From: Nocardia altamirensis NBRC 108246
GTDB taxonomy: Bacteria > Actinomycetota > Actinomycetes > Mycobacteriales > Mycobacteriaceae
Assembly (NCBI RefSeq): GCF_001612685.1
Contig: NZ_BDAY01000047.1
Span: 1 to 64,000, forward strand
DNA: 64,000 nt
Direction: 5' to 3'
Position numbers and translations under genes: made by a program. Of the stretch, positions 25,358 through 34,763 are shown one piece after another (within the stretch, counting starts at the first letter, position 1; the number at the start of each line of letters is the position of its first letter). A model generated the notes under the pieces. The model was not told the origin of the DNA and ran no database searches. It saw only the letters and a program-made list of their open reading frames with translations.

Positions 25358-26976
25358 CGTTTGTCGAGTCGGCTTGTCCGGTCGCCGAGTTGGCCGGGCG
25401 TGACCGAATCGATGAGCGCCCACGCCTGGTCGAGTTCGATGTCGAGCACGTGATAACGCTTCTTGCCCGCCGCGGTGGCCGCGACGACGGTGGCGACGCC
25501 CGCGCGACGTTGGAAGAAGCTTTGCCGGACGGTCCAGCCGATCACGCCGGGAGCCTCCAGACAATCCCGGTCCCGGTCCAATGAGCCGGAGCGGGTGATC
25601 AACCAGGCTGGGCCGGTGGCGGTTTCGGGCAGGACGGTGTGACCGAGGCCGCGGTAGCGATCCTCGGCCAGCGCGATCGCCAACGGGACGAGCAGGATCG
25701 GCACGCACCACCACCATGGCGAAAACGCAACGCCCGCAAGCGAAACGATCAGCATGACGGCCGCGGCGACGGCGATCGGCGCGAGCGTGCGGTTGTACCG
25801 CCTGCGGCGCGCGACCGCACCGTGCGCGAGCAGCGGGGCGCTGCCGGGATGTGCGATCGGCTGCGGGGCAATGACCTTGTCCTGGAGGTCATTCGGCGCG
25901 AGCAGGTGGCCGAGCGTGTGCTCGATCGCCGGGCGTGGGGCCTGCGGGAGGATCTTCTGCCTCGGGTTCTCGCCGACCATGATGGCCTCGAGTTCGGCGG
26001 CGCCGGCCAGCCGCAGCAGCAGTGGTTCGTTCACCGTCGCGCCGCGGAAGCGCGCCAGATCCAAGGTGATCTGGCGGGTGGTGAACAGGCCGTGCCGCAG
26101 CTGCAGGGTCCGGCTGTCATCGAGGACGGTCAGGCCGAAATACGTTGCCAGATACCGGGCGCAGGCGGCGGCGCTGACCACGAGCACGATCACGACGACC
26201 AGGGCGACCGCGCTGATCGCGACGATCATCGCGCCACCGTTCTCCACCCGGCGCACCGCGTCCGAGCGGAACAACACCTGCCCGACGCCGTACTGGAAGG
26301 CGAGGCCGACGATCGGTGCGATGATCGCGAAACCGGTCAAGGACAGAGGCGCGTACCGCACCCAGCGCGGCTGCCAGTGCCCGATCTCACGGGCCGGTGG
26401 GCTCGCCTGATCTTCTTGTGCCGCGGCATCATTCGGGTCCGCGTCGGTAACCGGTTGTCCGGCAACGCTGTTCGGTGCGGCCGTGTGCGCGAGCAGCGCG
26501 GCCCGCAGCTCGGGAACCAACCGTGCGTCGAGCGCGTCCAGCTTGAACTTCTCACCCGAATCCGCCTGCTGTCCGGTGCCGATGGCCAGCACCGCCAGCC
26601 CGAGCAGCCGATGCAGCAGGTCGGCTTCGATATCCACCGAACGGATTCGGGAGCGCGGCACCGACAGCTTCTTGCGCTGAATCAGTCCGGTGCGCAACTC
26701 GACATGGGTCGGCCCGACCCGATAGGTGGTGGTGAACCAGCGGGTGAGGGCGAACCCGACGATCAGCACCAGCGGGATGATGCTCCACCCGTGGTTGCCG
26801 CTGCTGGTGCCGAGGATCACCGAACCGATCAGCACCGGGATGAACTTGACCACCTCGGTGACCGGATGTACCAGCAACATTCGCTTGTCCAGCCGCGCCC
26901 ATGGCTGATCCGTCTGCGGTGCAACGGAAGACAGGGGCTCGGCGGTGTTCTCGGTTCGCTCGCTGTGCTCACTCAT
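25354..26976 (-). CDS. Bacterial PH-domain (bPH2, YdbT-like) membrane protein
   Basis: 540 residues from the ATG at 26976, which overlaps the upstream bPH2 gene by four bases. It holds three bPH2 units with paired membrane segments. Unit 1 is TTYRVGPTHVELRTGLIQRKKLSVPRSRIRSVDIEADLLHRLLGLAVLAIGTG, unit 2 is ARYLATYFGLTVLDDSRTLQLRHGLFTTRQITLDLARFRGATV, and the third ends WLITRSGSLDRDRDCLEAPGVIGWTVRQSFFQRRAGVATVV. YdbST pairs help Bacillus resist some membrane-active agents. Its function here is unknown. Confidence 0.85.
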   Translation of the reverse strand: MSEHSERTENTAEPLSSVAPQTDQPWARLDKRMLLVHPVTEVVKFIPVLIGSVILGTSSGNHGWSIIPLVLIVGFALTRWFTTTYRVGPTHVELRTGLIQRKKLSVPRSRIRSVDIEADLLHRLLGLAVLAIGTGQQADSGEKFKLDALDARLVPELRAALLAHTAAPNSVAGQPVTDADPNDAAAQEDQASPPAREIGHWQPRWVRYAPLSLTGFAIIAPIVGLAFQYGVGQVLFRSDAVRRVENGGAMIVAISAVALVVVIVLVVSAAACARYLATYFGLTVLDDSRTLQLRHGLFTTRQITLDLARFRGATVNEPLLLRLAGAAELEAIMVGENPRQKILPQAPRPAIEHTLGHLLAPNDLQDKVIAPQPIAHPGSAPLLAHGAVARRRRYNRTLAPIAVAAAVMLIVSLAGVAFSPWWWCVPILLVPLAIALAEDRYRGLGHTVLPETATGPAWLITRSGSLDRDRDCLEAPGVIGWTVRQSFFQRRAGVATVVAATAAGKKRYHVLDIELDQAWALIDSVTPGQLGDRTSRLDKR

Positions 26977-27470
26977 GTCGCATCGCCTCGATGCTGGGCG
27001 GCGATCCTGGTCAGCCGCGTCACCGTCTCCTCGGCCACCGGAAAGTCGAGGCCTTCGATGCGCACCGCGCCCGCGGACGACGCCGTGGTCACCGTCACGG
27101 TGGCCAGCCCGAACAGCCGCTCCAGCGGTCCACGTTCGGTGTCGACGGTCTGCACTCGGGAAATCGGCGCCACCCTGCTCTCCTGGGTGATCCAGCCGAC
27201 CCTGGTGTACACGGCCTCCTCGGTGACCTCCCAGCGATGGACCGCGTATCGCCACCACGGCACCGCCCCGATATTCAGTGCCGCGAGCGCGAGCACCACC
27301 AGCAGGACCGTGAGCTGCCAACCGCGATTGCCTGCGTCGAGCACCGCCCAGACGATCAGGCCCGCGAACGGAAACATCCAGAAGAGTGCGGCCTGCACGG
27401 ACCACAGGAGTTTGGCCTTCGGACTGGGACGCCAGGCCGGATCGGCCAGAATCGTGCGCGGCTGCGACAT
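26973..27470 (-). CDS. Bacterial PH-domain (bPH2, YdbS-like) membrane protein
   Basis: 165 residues from ATG 27470 (ATG 27479 is equally possible). Two hydrophobic helices (LLWSVQAALFWMFPFAGLIVWAVL and LTVLLVVLALAALNIGAVPWW) precede a bPH2 domain. That domain reads HRWEVTEEAVYTRVGWITQESRVAPISRVQTVDTERGPLERLFGLATVTVTTASS. It is the first gene of the two-gene ydbS-ydbT-like operon. Confidence 0.85.
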   Translation of the reverse strand: MSQPRTILADPAWRPSPKAKLLWSVQAALFWMFPFAGLIVWAVLDAGNRGWQLTVLLVVLALAALNIGAVPWWRYAVHRWEVTEEAVYTRVGWITQESRVAPISRVQTVDTERGPLERLFGLATVTVTTASSAGAVRIEGLDFPVAEETVTRLTRIAAQHRGDAT

Positions 27471-27734
27471 GCTGCCCATGCTTCCATGAAGTCGCGCTGG
27501 TGGGGACGCCGAACGAGTGCGGCGCGGCGCGCACCCGGCGTCGAATACGCGTCCGCCGCCGGGAATATCCAAGGGCCCGCAGGAATAGTGCCGAGCCGCA
27601 AGCAGTTGTCAACGCTCACATGGTGCCTCGCTGTCCAGGGCGCCGTGATGAGCGTGGGCTGATCGGTCCGCAGCGTTGCGGTCGTTACGCTCAGTCGTCA
27701 GCACTGGAGGGAGACAGTTCCGGATGTGTAGCGC

Positions 27735-30335
27735 ATGATCGAGACCGTGACTGATCTAGCTAACCCGAGCGTCCCATCCGCACCGCCTTCTCCATCGGCC
27801 ATGCGCCGGGCGTTGCGACGGGCCCGTGACGGTGTCACGTTGAACGTGGACGAGGCGGCGGTGCTGTTGCACGCGACCGGCGACGACCTGATCGACCTGA
27901 GCCACAGTGCCGCCAGGGTGCGTGATGCTGGGCTCGAATCGGCGGGGCGCCCGAAAACGATCAGCTACTCGCGCAATGTCTTCATCCCACTCACCAAGCT
28001 GTGCCGGGACAAGTGCCACTACTGCACGTTCGTGACCGTGCCGGGCAAGCTGCGCGCCGAGGGCAAGGGCATGTTCCTCGAGCCGGACGAGGTGCTCGAC
28101 ATCGCGCGGCGCGGTGCGGCGCTCGGATGCAAGGAGGCCCTGTTCACGCTGGGCGACCGCCCCGAGGACCGCTGGCCGGAGGCCGCGCAGTGGCTCGACG
28201 AGCGCGGCTACGACTCCACCCTCGACTACCTGCGCGCCGTCTCGATCATGGTGCTGGAGGAGACGGGCCTGCTGCCGCACTTGAATCCCGGTGTGATGTC
28301 GTGGGAGGAGATCTCCAGGCTCAAGCCGGTCGCCCAGTCGATGGGCATGATGCTGGAGACGACCGCGACCAGGCTGTTCACCGAGAAGGGCAACTGCCAC
28401 TACGGCAGCCCGGACAAGGACCCAGCGGTCCGGCTGCGCGCCATCACCGACGCGGGCCGCCTTTCGGTCCCGTACACCACCGGCGTCCTGGTCGGCATCG
28501 GCGAGACACTGACCGAACGTGCCGAGTCGATCATGGCGATTCGCAAGCAGCACAAGGCTTTCGGGCATATCCAGGAAGTCATCATCCAGAACTTCCGCGC
28601 CAAGGACGACACCGCGATGCGCGACGTCCCCGACGCGGGCATCGAGGAATTCCTGGCCACCATCGCGGTGACCAGGCTGCTGCTCGGGCCGGACGTGCCG
28701 GTGCAGGCGCCGCCGAACCTGGTGTCGCACGAGGACTGCCAGGCATTGATCGACGCGGGCATCGATGACTGGGGCGGCGTGTCACCGGTGACGGTGGACC
28801 ACGTGAACCCGGAGCGGCCGTGGCCGAATCTGGACACGCTGCGCGAGATCACCGAGGCGGCCGGATATCAACTGGTGGAACGCACCTCCGCGCATCCGAA
28901 ATATGTGCGCGCGGGGAGCCCGTGGATCGATCCGCGGATCGGCGTGCACGTCGCCGCGCTGACCGATCCGGCCACCGGCCTGGCCAATTCGGACGCGATG
29001 CCGGTCGGCCTGCCGTGGCAGGAACCGGACCAGTCCTGGGAATCCGCAGGGCGCGTCGACCTGAACACCTCGATCGATACCGAGGGCCGCAACACCGAGA
29101 GCCGCAGCGATTCCGCGCTCGGCCAGGACGTGGTCGGCGCGTTCGGCGATTGGGACACCATCAGGGAGCAGGCCCGCGATCTCGCCGTCGCGACGCCGGA
29201 GCGGCTCGATTCGGATGTGCTCGCCGCGCTGCGTGCGGCCGAGCAGGATCCGGCCGGGCTCACCGACGCCGAGTATTTGGCGCTGGCCACGGCCGACGGC
29301 GCGAATCTGGAGGCGGTCGCCGCGCTGGCCGACCAGCTGCGCCGCGACACCGTCGGCGACGACGTCACCTACGTGGTGAACCGGAACATCAACTTCACCA
29401 ACATCTGCTACACCGGCTGCCGGTTCTGCGCGTTCGCCCAGCGCAAGGGCGATGCCGACGCGTTCACGCTGAGCACGGACGAGGTCGCCGACCGGGCATG
29501 GGAGGCGCACGTCGACGGTGCCACCGAGGTCTGCATGCAGGGCGGCATCGATCCCGATCTGCCGGTCACCGGCTACGCCGACATCGTGCGCGCGGTGAAG
29601 CAGCGGGTGCCGTCGATGCACGTGCACGCCTTCAGCCCGATGGAGATCGTGAACGGCGCCTCGCGCGGCGGGCAGAGCATCCGCGATTGGCTGGTGGCAC
29701 TGAAGGAGGCCGGGCTCGACACCATCCCCGGCACCGCGGCGGAGATCCTCGACGACGAGGTGCGCTGGGTGCTCACCAAGGGCAAGCTGCCGACCTCGGC
29801 CTGGATCGAGGTGATCACCACCGCGCATCAGGTCGGCCTTCGGTCCAGCTCGACGATGATGTACGGCCACGTGGACAACCCGAAGCACTGGGTCGGCCAC
29901 CTGCGCGTGCTGCGTGGAATCCAGGACGAGACAGGCGGTTTCACCGAATTCGTGCTGCTGCCGTTCGTGCACCAGAGCGCCCCGCTGTACCTGGCGGGCG
30001 CGGCGCGGCCCGGCCCGACCATCCGGGACAACCGGGCCGCGCACGCGCTGGCACGAATCATGCTGCACGGGCGGATCGACAACATCCAGACCAGCTGGGT
30101 GAAGCTCGGCACCACCGGAACCAGAGTGATGCTCAACAGCGGCGCCAACGATCTCGGCGGCACGCTGATGGAGGAAACCATCTCCCGGATGGCGGGCTCC
30201 CAGCACGGGTCGGCCAAGACGGTCGCCGAGCTCGTCGATATCGCCGCTGGCATCGGTCGCCCGGCTCGAGAACGGACCACGACGTACGGCGTTCCGCAAC
30301 ACAAGGTTTCGGCGTTGCCACTTTCGGTCGGCTGA
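27735..30335 (+). CDS. fbiC: FO synthase FbiC (fused CofG-CofH)
   Basis: 866 residues, the fused actinobacterial form. There are two radical-SAM domains, with cluster motifs CRDKCHYC (about residue 90) in the CofG half and CYTGCRFC (about residue 556) in the CofH half. The enzyme joins tyrosine-derived and flavin-precursor units to make 7,8-didemethyl-8-hydroxy-5-deazariboflavin, the F420 chromophore. Later F420 genes are not in the window. It is monocistronic between a convergent-type gap and fdxC. Confidence 0.95.
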   Translation: MIETVTDLANPSVPSAPPSPSAMRRALRRARDGVTLNVDEAAVLLHATGDDLIDLSHSAARVRDAGLESAGRPKTISYSRNVFIPLTKLCRDKCHYCTFVTVPGKLRAEGKGMFLEPDEVLDIARRGAALGCKEALFTLGDRPEDRWPEAAQWLDERGYDSTLDYLRAVSIMVLEETGLLPHLNPGVMSWEEISRLKPVAQSMGMMLETTATRLFTEKGNCHYGSPDKDPAVRLRAITDAGRLSVPYTTGVLVGIGETLTERAESIMAIRKQHKAFGHIQEVIIQNFRAKDDTAMRDVPDAGIEEFLATIAVTRLLLGPDVPVQAPPNLVSHEDCQALIDAGIDDWGGVSPVTVDHVNPERPWPNLDTLREITEAAGYQLVERTSAHPKYVRAGSPWIDPRIGVHVAALTDPATGLANSDAMPVGLPWQEPDQSWESAGRVDLNTSIDTEGRNTESRSDSALGQDVVGAFGDWDTIREQARDLAVATPERLDSDVLAALRAAEQDPAGLTDAEYLALATADGANLEAVAALADQLRRDTVGDDVTYVVNRNINFTNICYTGCRFCAFAQRKGDADAFTLSTDEVADRAWEAHVDGATEVCMQGGIDPDLPVTGYADIVRAVKQRVPSMHVHAFSPMEIVNGASRGGQSIRDWLVALKEAGLDTIPGTAAEILDDEVRWVLTKGKLPTSAWIEVITTAHQVGLRSSSTMMYGHVDNPKHWVGHLRVLRGIQDETGGFTEFVLLPFVHQSAPLYLAGAARPGPTIRDNRAAHALARIMLHGRIDNIQTSWVKLGTTGTRVMLNSGANDLGGTLMEETISRMAGSQHGSAKTVAELVDIAAGIGRPARERTTTYGVPQHKVSALPLSVG

Positions 30336-30622
30336 CGGCGTAGGCTGGCCGGGTAACGGCCGCGAGCCGTCGCCGACGATAGTCGGGGCCTGCCGTTGCG
30401 ATCGAATTCGAGCGTCGGCGGGCCGGCCACGGACTCGGTGGACCGATAGTGACGAGGCCGGGCGCGGAATGCCCAGCTCCGGGCGGTGCTTTCGGACAAC
30501 CTCAGTGTCGTGCGGAACATCGGAAGTTAGGCAAGGCTGACCCGGAGTAGCGTGGGGTGTCCGGATAGGGTTTCGCTGGGCGGACTATCCCCGCAAGGTG
30601 AGGACAGACTAGGAGAACGGCA
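30336..30622. other. Intergenic region, fbiC to fdxC
   Basis: 287 bases containing the fdxC promoter and leader. I see no gene or strong hairpin. AGGAGA seven bases before the fdxC GTG is its ribosome site. Confidence 0.5.
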
Positions 30623-30946
30623 GTGCCGTACATCATCGCTGAACCGTGCGTTGACGTGAAGGACAAGGCATGCATCGAAGAATGCCCCGTGGACTGTATC
30701 TACGAGGGTGGTCGCATGCTGTACATCCATCCCGACGAATGCGTGGACTGTGGTGCATGTGAGCCGGTGTGCCCGGTGGAGGCGATCTTCTACGAAGACG
30801 ACACCCCGGACCAGTGGAGCGGATACGTGAACGCCAACGTCGACTTCTTCGACGAGCTCGGTTCGCCCGGTGGCGCGACCAAGGTCGGCAAGGTCGACTA
30901 CGACCCGCCGTTCATCAAGGAACTACCGCCCATGGCGAGTGAGTAG
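30623..30946 (+). CDS. fdxC: Seven-iron ferredoxin (3Fe-4S/4Fe-4S)
   Basis: 107 residues, typical for actinobacterial FdxA/FdxC. The first cluster set is CVDVKDKACIEECP and the second is CVDCGACEPVCP. The first motif is the 3Fe-4S/4Fe-4S type with a wide spacing between Cys. It transfers electrons to redox enzymes such as P450s. The location between fbiC and dapC matches Rv1177. Confidence 0.94.
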   Translation: MPYIIAEPCVDVKDKACIEECPVDCIYEGGRMLYIHPDECVDCGACEPVCPVEAIFYEDDTPDQWSGYVNANVDFFDELGSPGGATKVGKVDYDPPFIKELPPMASE

Positions 30947-30950
30947 CTCC

Positions 30951-32060
30951 GTGCCCGCACGTCGTCGGGTCAGCAGTCTGCTCCCTGATTTTCCCTGGGA
31001 CACCATCGCTTCGGTGAAGGCCAAGGCGGCGGCGTATCCGGGTGGCATCGTTGATTTGTCCGTTGGCACGCCGGTGGATCGGGTCGACCCGCTGATTCGG
31101 GAGGCGCTGAGTTCGGCGTCCGCCGTGCCCGGTTATCCGGCCACGCACGGCACGCCCGAGCTCCGCGCGGCCGCGGTCGACTCGCTCACACGGCGCTACG
31201 GGATCACCGGACTCGACCCGGCGGCGGTGTTGCCGGTGATCGGCACCAAGGAGCTGATCGCCGGACTGCCTCGGCTGCTCGGCCTCGGTGCCGACGATCT
31301 GGTCGTGATCCCCGAGGTCGCTTATCCGACGTACGAGGTCGGCGCGCTGCTGGCCGGTGCGCAGGTCGCCCGCGCCGACGGACTGACCCAGCTCGGCCCT
31401 CGGACGCCCGCGTTGATCTTCGTGAACTCGCCGTCGAACCCGACGGGACGGGTGCTCGGCGTCGACCATCTGCGCAAGGTCGTCGAATTCGCCAGGGCGC
31501 GCGATGTTGTCGTCGCCTCCGACGAGTGCTACCTCGGCCTGACGTGGGACGGACGGGCGGTGTCCATCCTCGATCCCGAGGTCTCGGGCGGCGACCACAC
31601 GAACCTGCTTGCCGTGCACTCGCTTTCGAAGACCTCCAACCTGGCCGGCTATCGCGCAGGCTTCGTCGCAGGCGACCCTGCGCTGGTCGCCGAGCTGCTC
31701 GAGGTGCGCAAACACGCGGGCATGATGATGCCGTTCCCCATCCAAGCCGCGATGACCGCTGCGCTCGGCGACGACACGCACGAGGCGCAGCAGCGGGAGC
31801 GGTACCGCGCCCGCCGGGATGTGCTGCGAAAGGCCTTGGCGGCGGCAGGTTTCCGAATCGACGACTCGGAGGCCGGCCTCTACCTGTGGTCCACCCGCGG
31901 TGAACCGTGCCGAACCACTCTCGACTGGCTCGCCGACCGCGGCATCCTCGCCGCCCCCGGCGACTTCTACGGCCCCACCGGCGCCGAACACGTCCGCATC
32001 GCCCTTACCGCGACCGACGAGCGCATCGCCACCGCGGCGCAGCGATTGACCGCGGGCTGA
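30951..32060 (+). CDS. dapC: N-succinyldiaminopimelate aminotransferase DapC
   Basis: 369 residues from GTG 30951; GTG 30939, inside the fdxC stop, is an alternative. Class-I PLP aminotransferase features are present: substrate loop LSVGTPVD, the PLP Lys in LAVHSLSKTSNLAGYRAGF, and FVNSPSNPTGRVL. The enzyme makes N-succinyl-LL-DAP for lysine and cell wall. DapD and DapE are 8-10 kb downstream. The start lies four bases past the fdxC stop, so they may be co-transcribed. Confidence 0.9.
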   Translation: MPARRRVSSLLPDFPWDTIASVKAKAAAYPGGIVDLSVGTPVDRVDPLIREALSSASAVPGYPATHGTPELRAAAVDSLTRRYGITGLDPAAVLPVIGTKELIAGLPRLLGLGADDLVVIPEVAYPTYEVGALLAGAQVARADGLTQLGPRTPALIFVNSPSNPTGRVLGVDHLRKVVEFARARDVVVASDECYLGLTWDGRAVSILDPEVSGGDHTNLLAVHSLSKTSNLAGYRAGFVAGDPALVAELLEVRKHAGMMMPFPIQAAMTAALGDDTHEAQQRERYRARRDVLRKALAAAGFRIDDSEAGLYLWSTRGEPCRTTLDWLADRGILAAPGDFYGPTGAEHVRIALTATDERIATAAQRLTAG

Positions 32061-32114
32061 GCTGCGCGCCACCGCAGACCCGCGACGACACGCCACCCGC
32101 CGCTGACGATCGGC

Positions 32115-32142
32115 AGCGCTCTCCCGGCAGCGGGGGAGCGCT
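32115..32142. terminator. Hairpin after dapC
   Basis: AGCGCTCTCCC (32115-32125) with GGGGGAGCGCT (32132-32142), 10 of 11 paired, without a T-tract. Confidence 0.4.
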
Positions 32143-32152
32143 AGCCTGAAGT

Positions 32153-33793
32153 ATGGACGCTGTCACGGTTGTTCCTGTTCCAGTCAACGAGCCCGTGCAT
32201 TCCTACGCACCGGGCAGTCCCGAGCGGGAACGGCTTGTCGCCAAGCTTGCCGAGATCGCCGCGGACTCGGTCGAGATTCCGCTGGTGATCGGCGGTAAAC
32301 ACCGGCCCGGCAGCGGCGAGCGGCACACCGTCGTCGCACCGCACCGGCACCGTCACGTGCTCGGCACCTACACCGACACCACACCGTCGGAGGCACAAGG
32401 CGCGATCGACGCCGCGACCGCGGCCGCACCCGGCTGGCGGGCGCTGCCGTTCGACGAACGCGCGGCGATCCTGCTGCGTGCCGCCGACCTGCTGGCGGGT
32501 CCGTGGCGCGAGACGATCGCCGCCGCGACCATGCTCGGTCAGTCGAAATCGGCGCAGCAGGCCGAGATCGACGCGCCGTGCGAGCTGATCGACTTCTGGC
32601 GGTTCAACGTCGCCTTCGCACGCCAGATCATGGCGCAACAACCGGAATCGAGCGCCGGGGTGTGGAACCGGCTCGACTATCGGCCGTTGGAAGGCTTTGT
32701 CTACGCGATCACGCCGTTCAACTTCACCGCGATCGCCGGGAACCTGCCGACCGCGCCCGCGTTGATGGGCAACACCGTGGTGTGGAAGCCGTCGCCGACG
32801 CAGACGCTGTCCGCGTTCTACACGATGCGGCTGCTTGAGGCGGCGGGCCTGCCGCCCGGTGTGATCAACATGGTGACCGGCGACGGCATCGACCTGTCGA
32901 AGGTGGCGCTGGCCGATCCCCGGCTCGCAGGCATCCATTTCACCGGCTCCACCAAGACCTTTCAGTACCTGTGGCAGCAGGTCGGCGCGAATATCGGCCG
33001 GTACCATGGTTATCCGCGACTGGTCGGGGAGACCGGCGGCAAGGATTTCATCGTCGCGCATCCGTCCGCCGATCCGGATGCCTTGCGGGCAGCGCTGATT
33101 CGTGGTGCCTTCGAATATCAAGGACAGAAGTGCTCGGCCGCCTCCCGCGCCTATATCGCGCGGTCGGTGTGGCGCACGATGGGTGACGACTTCCTGCAGC
33201 TGACCGGCGAGCTGAGCTATGGCGACGTGGCCGATCTGTCGAATTTCGGTGGGGCGGTGATCGATCGGCGCGCGTTCGACAAGAACGCCGCCGCCATCCG
33301 GCGGGCCAGGGACGCCGGGATCACCATCCCGGTCGGCGGCACCTACGACGACAGCGAGGGCTGGTTCGTCCAGCCGACGGTGCTGTTGGCCGACGATCCG
33401 CACGACGAGTCGTTCGCGACCGAGTATTTCGGGCCGGTCCTTTCGGTGTACGTGTACGACGACGCCGAACCCGGTGCGTACGCCGCGATCCTGGCCGAGG
33501 CCGAGTCGGCGACACCGTACGCACTGACCGGCGCGGTGTTCGCGCGAGACCGCGCGGCGATCGAACAGGCGGGCGCCGCACTGCGATTCGCGGCGGGCAA
33601 CTTCTATATCAACGACAAGCCGACCGGCGCGGTGGTCGGCCAGCAGCCGTTCGGCGGCGCCCGTGCCTCCGGCACCGACGACAAGGCGGGCTCCCCGCTG
33701 AACCTGCTGCGCTGGGTCGCCCCGCGCACCATCAAGGAAACCTTCGTGCCGCCCACCGGCTACCGCTACCCGCACATGGCGGGTGACGAATGA
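32153..33793 (+). CDS. pruA: L-glutamate gamma-semialdehyde (P5C) dehydrogenase
   Basis: 546 residues. ALDH features: FNFTAIAGNLPTAPALMGNTVVWKPS for NAD binding, GFTGSTKTF-like text (HFTGSTKTFQYLW), the catalytic Cys in YQGQKCSAASRAY, and ETGGKDF for the general-base Glu. It oxidises glutamate semialdehyde to glutamate. Its stop precedes putB by 13 bases, so the pair makes the two-enzyme proline catabolic pathway (unfused, unlike PutA). Rv1187/Rv1188 have the same order. Confidence 0.93.
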   Translation: MDAVTVVPVPVNEPVHSYAPGSPERERLVAKLAEIAADSVEIPLVIGGKHRPGSGERHTVVAPHRHRHVLGTYTDTTPSEAQGAIDAATAAAPGWRALPFDERAAILLRAADLLAGPWRETIAAATMLGQSKSAQQAEIDAPCELIDFWRFNVAFARQIMAQQPESSAGVWNRLDYRPLEGFVYAITPFNFTAIAGNLPTAPALMGNTVVWKPSPTQTLSAFYTMRLLEAAGLPPGVINMVTGDGIDLSKVALADPRLAGIHFTGSTKTFQYLWQQVGANIGRYHGYPRLVGETGGKDFIVAHPSADPDALRAALIRGAFEYQGQKCSAASRAYIARSVWRTMGDDFLQLTGELSYGDVADLSNFGGAVIDRRAFDKNAAAIRRARDAGITIPVGGTYDDSEGWFVQPTVLLADDPHDESFATEYFGPVLSVYVYDDAEPGAYAAILAEAESATPYALTGAVFARDRAAIEQAGAALRFAAGNFYINDKPTGAVVGQQPFGGARASGTDDKAGSPLNLLRWVAPRTIKETFVPPTGYRYPHMAGDE

Positions 33794-33806
33794 GCAGGGG
33801 GCGCTG

Positions 33807-34763
33807 GTGAATCCGTTGCGGCCGGTGATTCTCGCGGCGGCGGGGTCGCCGCGACTGAAACGGGCGCTCACCGGCATTCCGGTCACCTCCGATATCGTGC
33901 GCCGGTTCGTGGCAGGGGAGACCAGGGACGACCTGATCACCGTCGCGCAGCAGCTGTTGCACAGCGGCCGGATGGTGAGCGTGGACTTTCTCGGGGAGAA
34001 CACCACCGACCGCGCGCAGGCCGATGCGACAGTGGCCGAATATCTGTCGTTGATCAACGATTTAGCGGCGCTGGAGCGGCCGCCGCTGGCCGGCATCGAG
34101 GCCGCGCCGGTGGAGGTGTCGGTGAAGCTTTCCGCGCTGGGGCAGGCGCTGCCCGAAGACGGACCGACGATCGCAACCGAGAACCTGCGCATCCTGTGCA
34201 CCAAGGCGGCGCAGGCCGGCGTGTGGGTGACGGTGGACGCCGAGGACCACACCACCACCGCGGCCACTTTGGCGACGGTCACCGAGCTGCGCGGCGAATT
34301 CCCTTGGCTGGGGGCGGTTGTGCAGGCGTATCTGCACCGCACCGAGGTGGACTGTCGGGATCTGTCCGGCGCGGGCTCGCGAATCCGGTTGTGCAAGGGG
34401 GCCTATCGGGAGCCGCACGAGGTCGCGTTCCAGCGGTCGGCCGAGGTCACCGACTCCTATCTGCGCTGCCTGGCGATCCTGATGCGTGGCGACGGCTACC
34501 CGATGGTGGCATCGCACGATCCGGCCGTGATCGCCGCCGCCGAGCAGCTGGTCACCGAAACAGGCCGTGGCCCAGGTCGATTCGAGCACCAAATGCTGTA
34601 CGGCATTCGGGACGGCGAGCAGGTGCGGCTCGCTGCGGCGGGCAAAGCGGTGCGGGTGTACGTGCCTTATGGCAGCCAGTGGTACGGCTATCTGACCAGG
34701 CGGTTGGCGGAGCGACCCGCCAACCTCACGTTCTTCCTGCGTGCGCTGGTCAGCAAGTCCTGA
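33807..34763 (+). CDS. putB: Proline dehydrogenase
   Basis: 318 residues. I place the start at GTG 33807, which has AGGGGG nearby; the frame also allows GTG 33783 overlapping pruA. The FAD-linked TIM barrel shows VSVKLSALGQ, VTVDAEDHTTT, AVVQAYLHRTEVDC, RLCKGAYREP and the C-terminal VPYGSQWYGYLTRRLAERPAN. It oxidises proline to P5C at the membrane. It is convergent with the DUF2236 gene with no gap. Confidence 0.93.
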   Translation: MNPLRPVILAAAGSPRLKRALTGIPVTSDIVRRFVAGETRDDLITVAQQLLHSGRMVSVDFLGENTTDRAQADATVAEYLSLINDLAALERPPLAGIEAAPVEVSVKLSALGQALPEDGPTIATENLRILCTKAAQAGVWVTVDAEDHTTTAATLATVTELRGEFPWLGAVVQAYLHRTEVDCRDLSGAGSRIRLCKGAYREPHEVAFQRSAEVTDSYLRCLAILMRGDGYPMVASHDPAVIAAAEQLVTETGRGPGRFEHQMLYGIRDGEQVRLAAAGKAVRVYVPYGSQWYGYLTRRLAERPANLTFFLRALVSKS

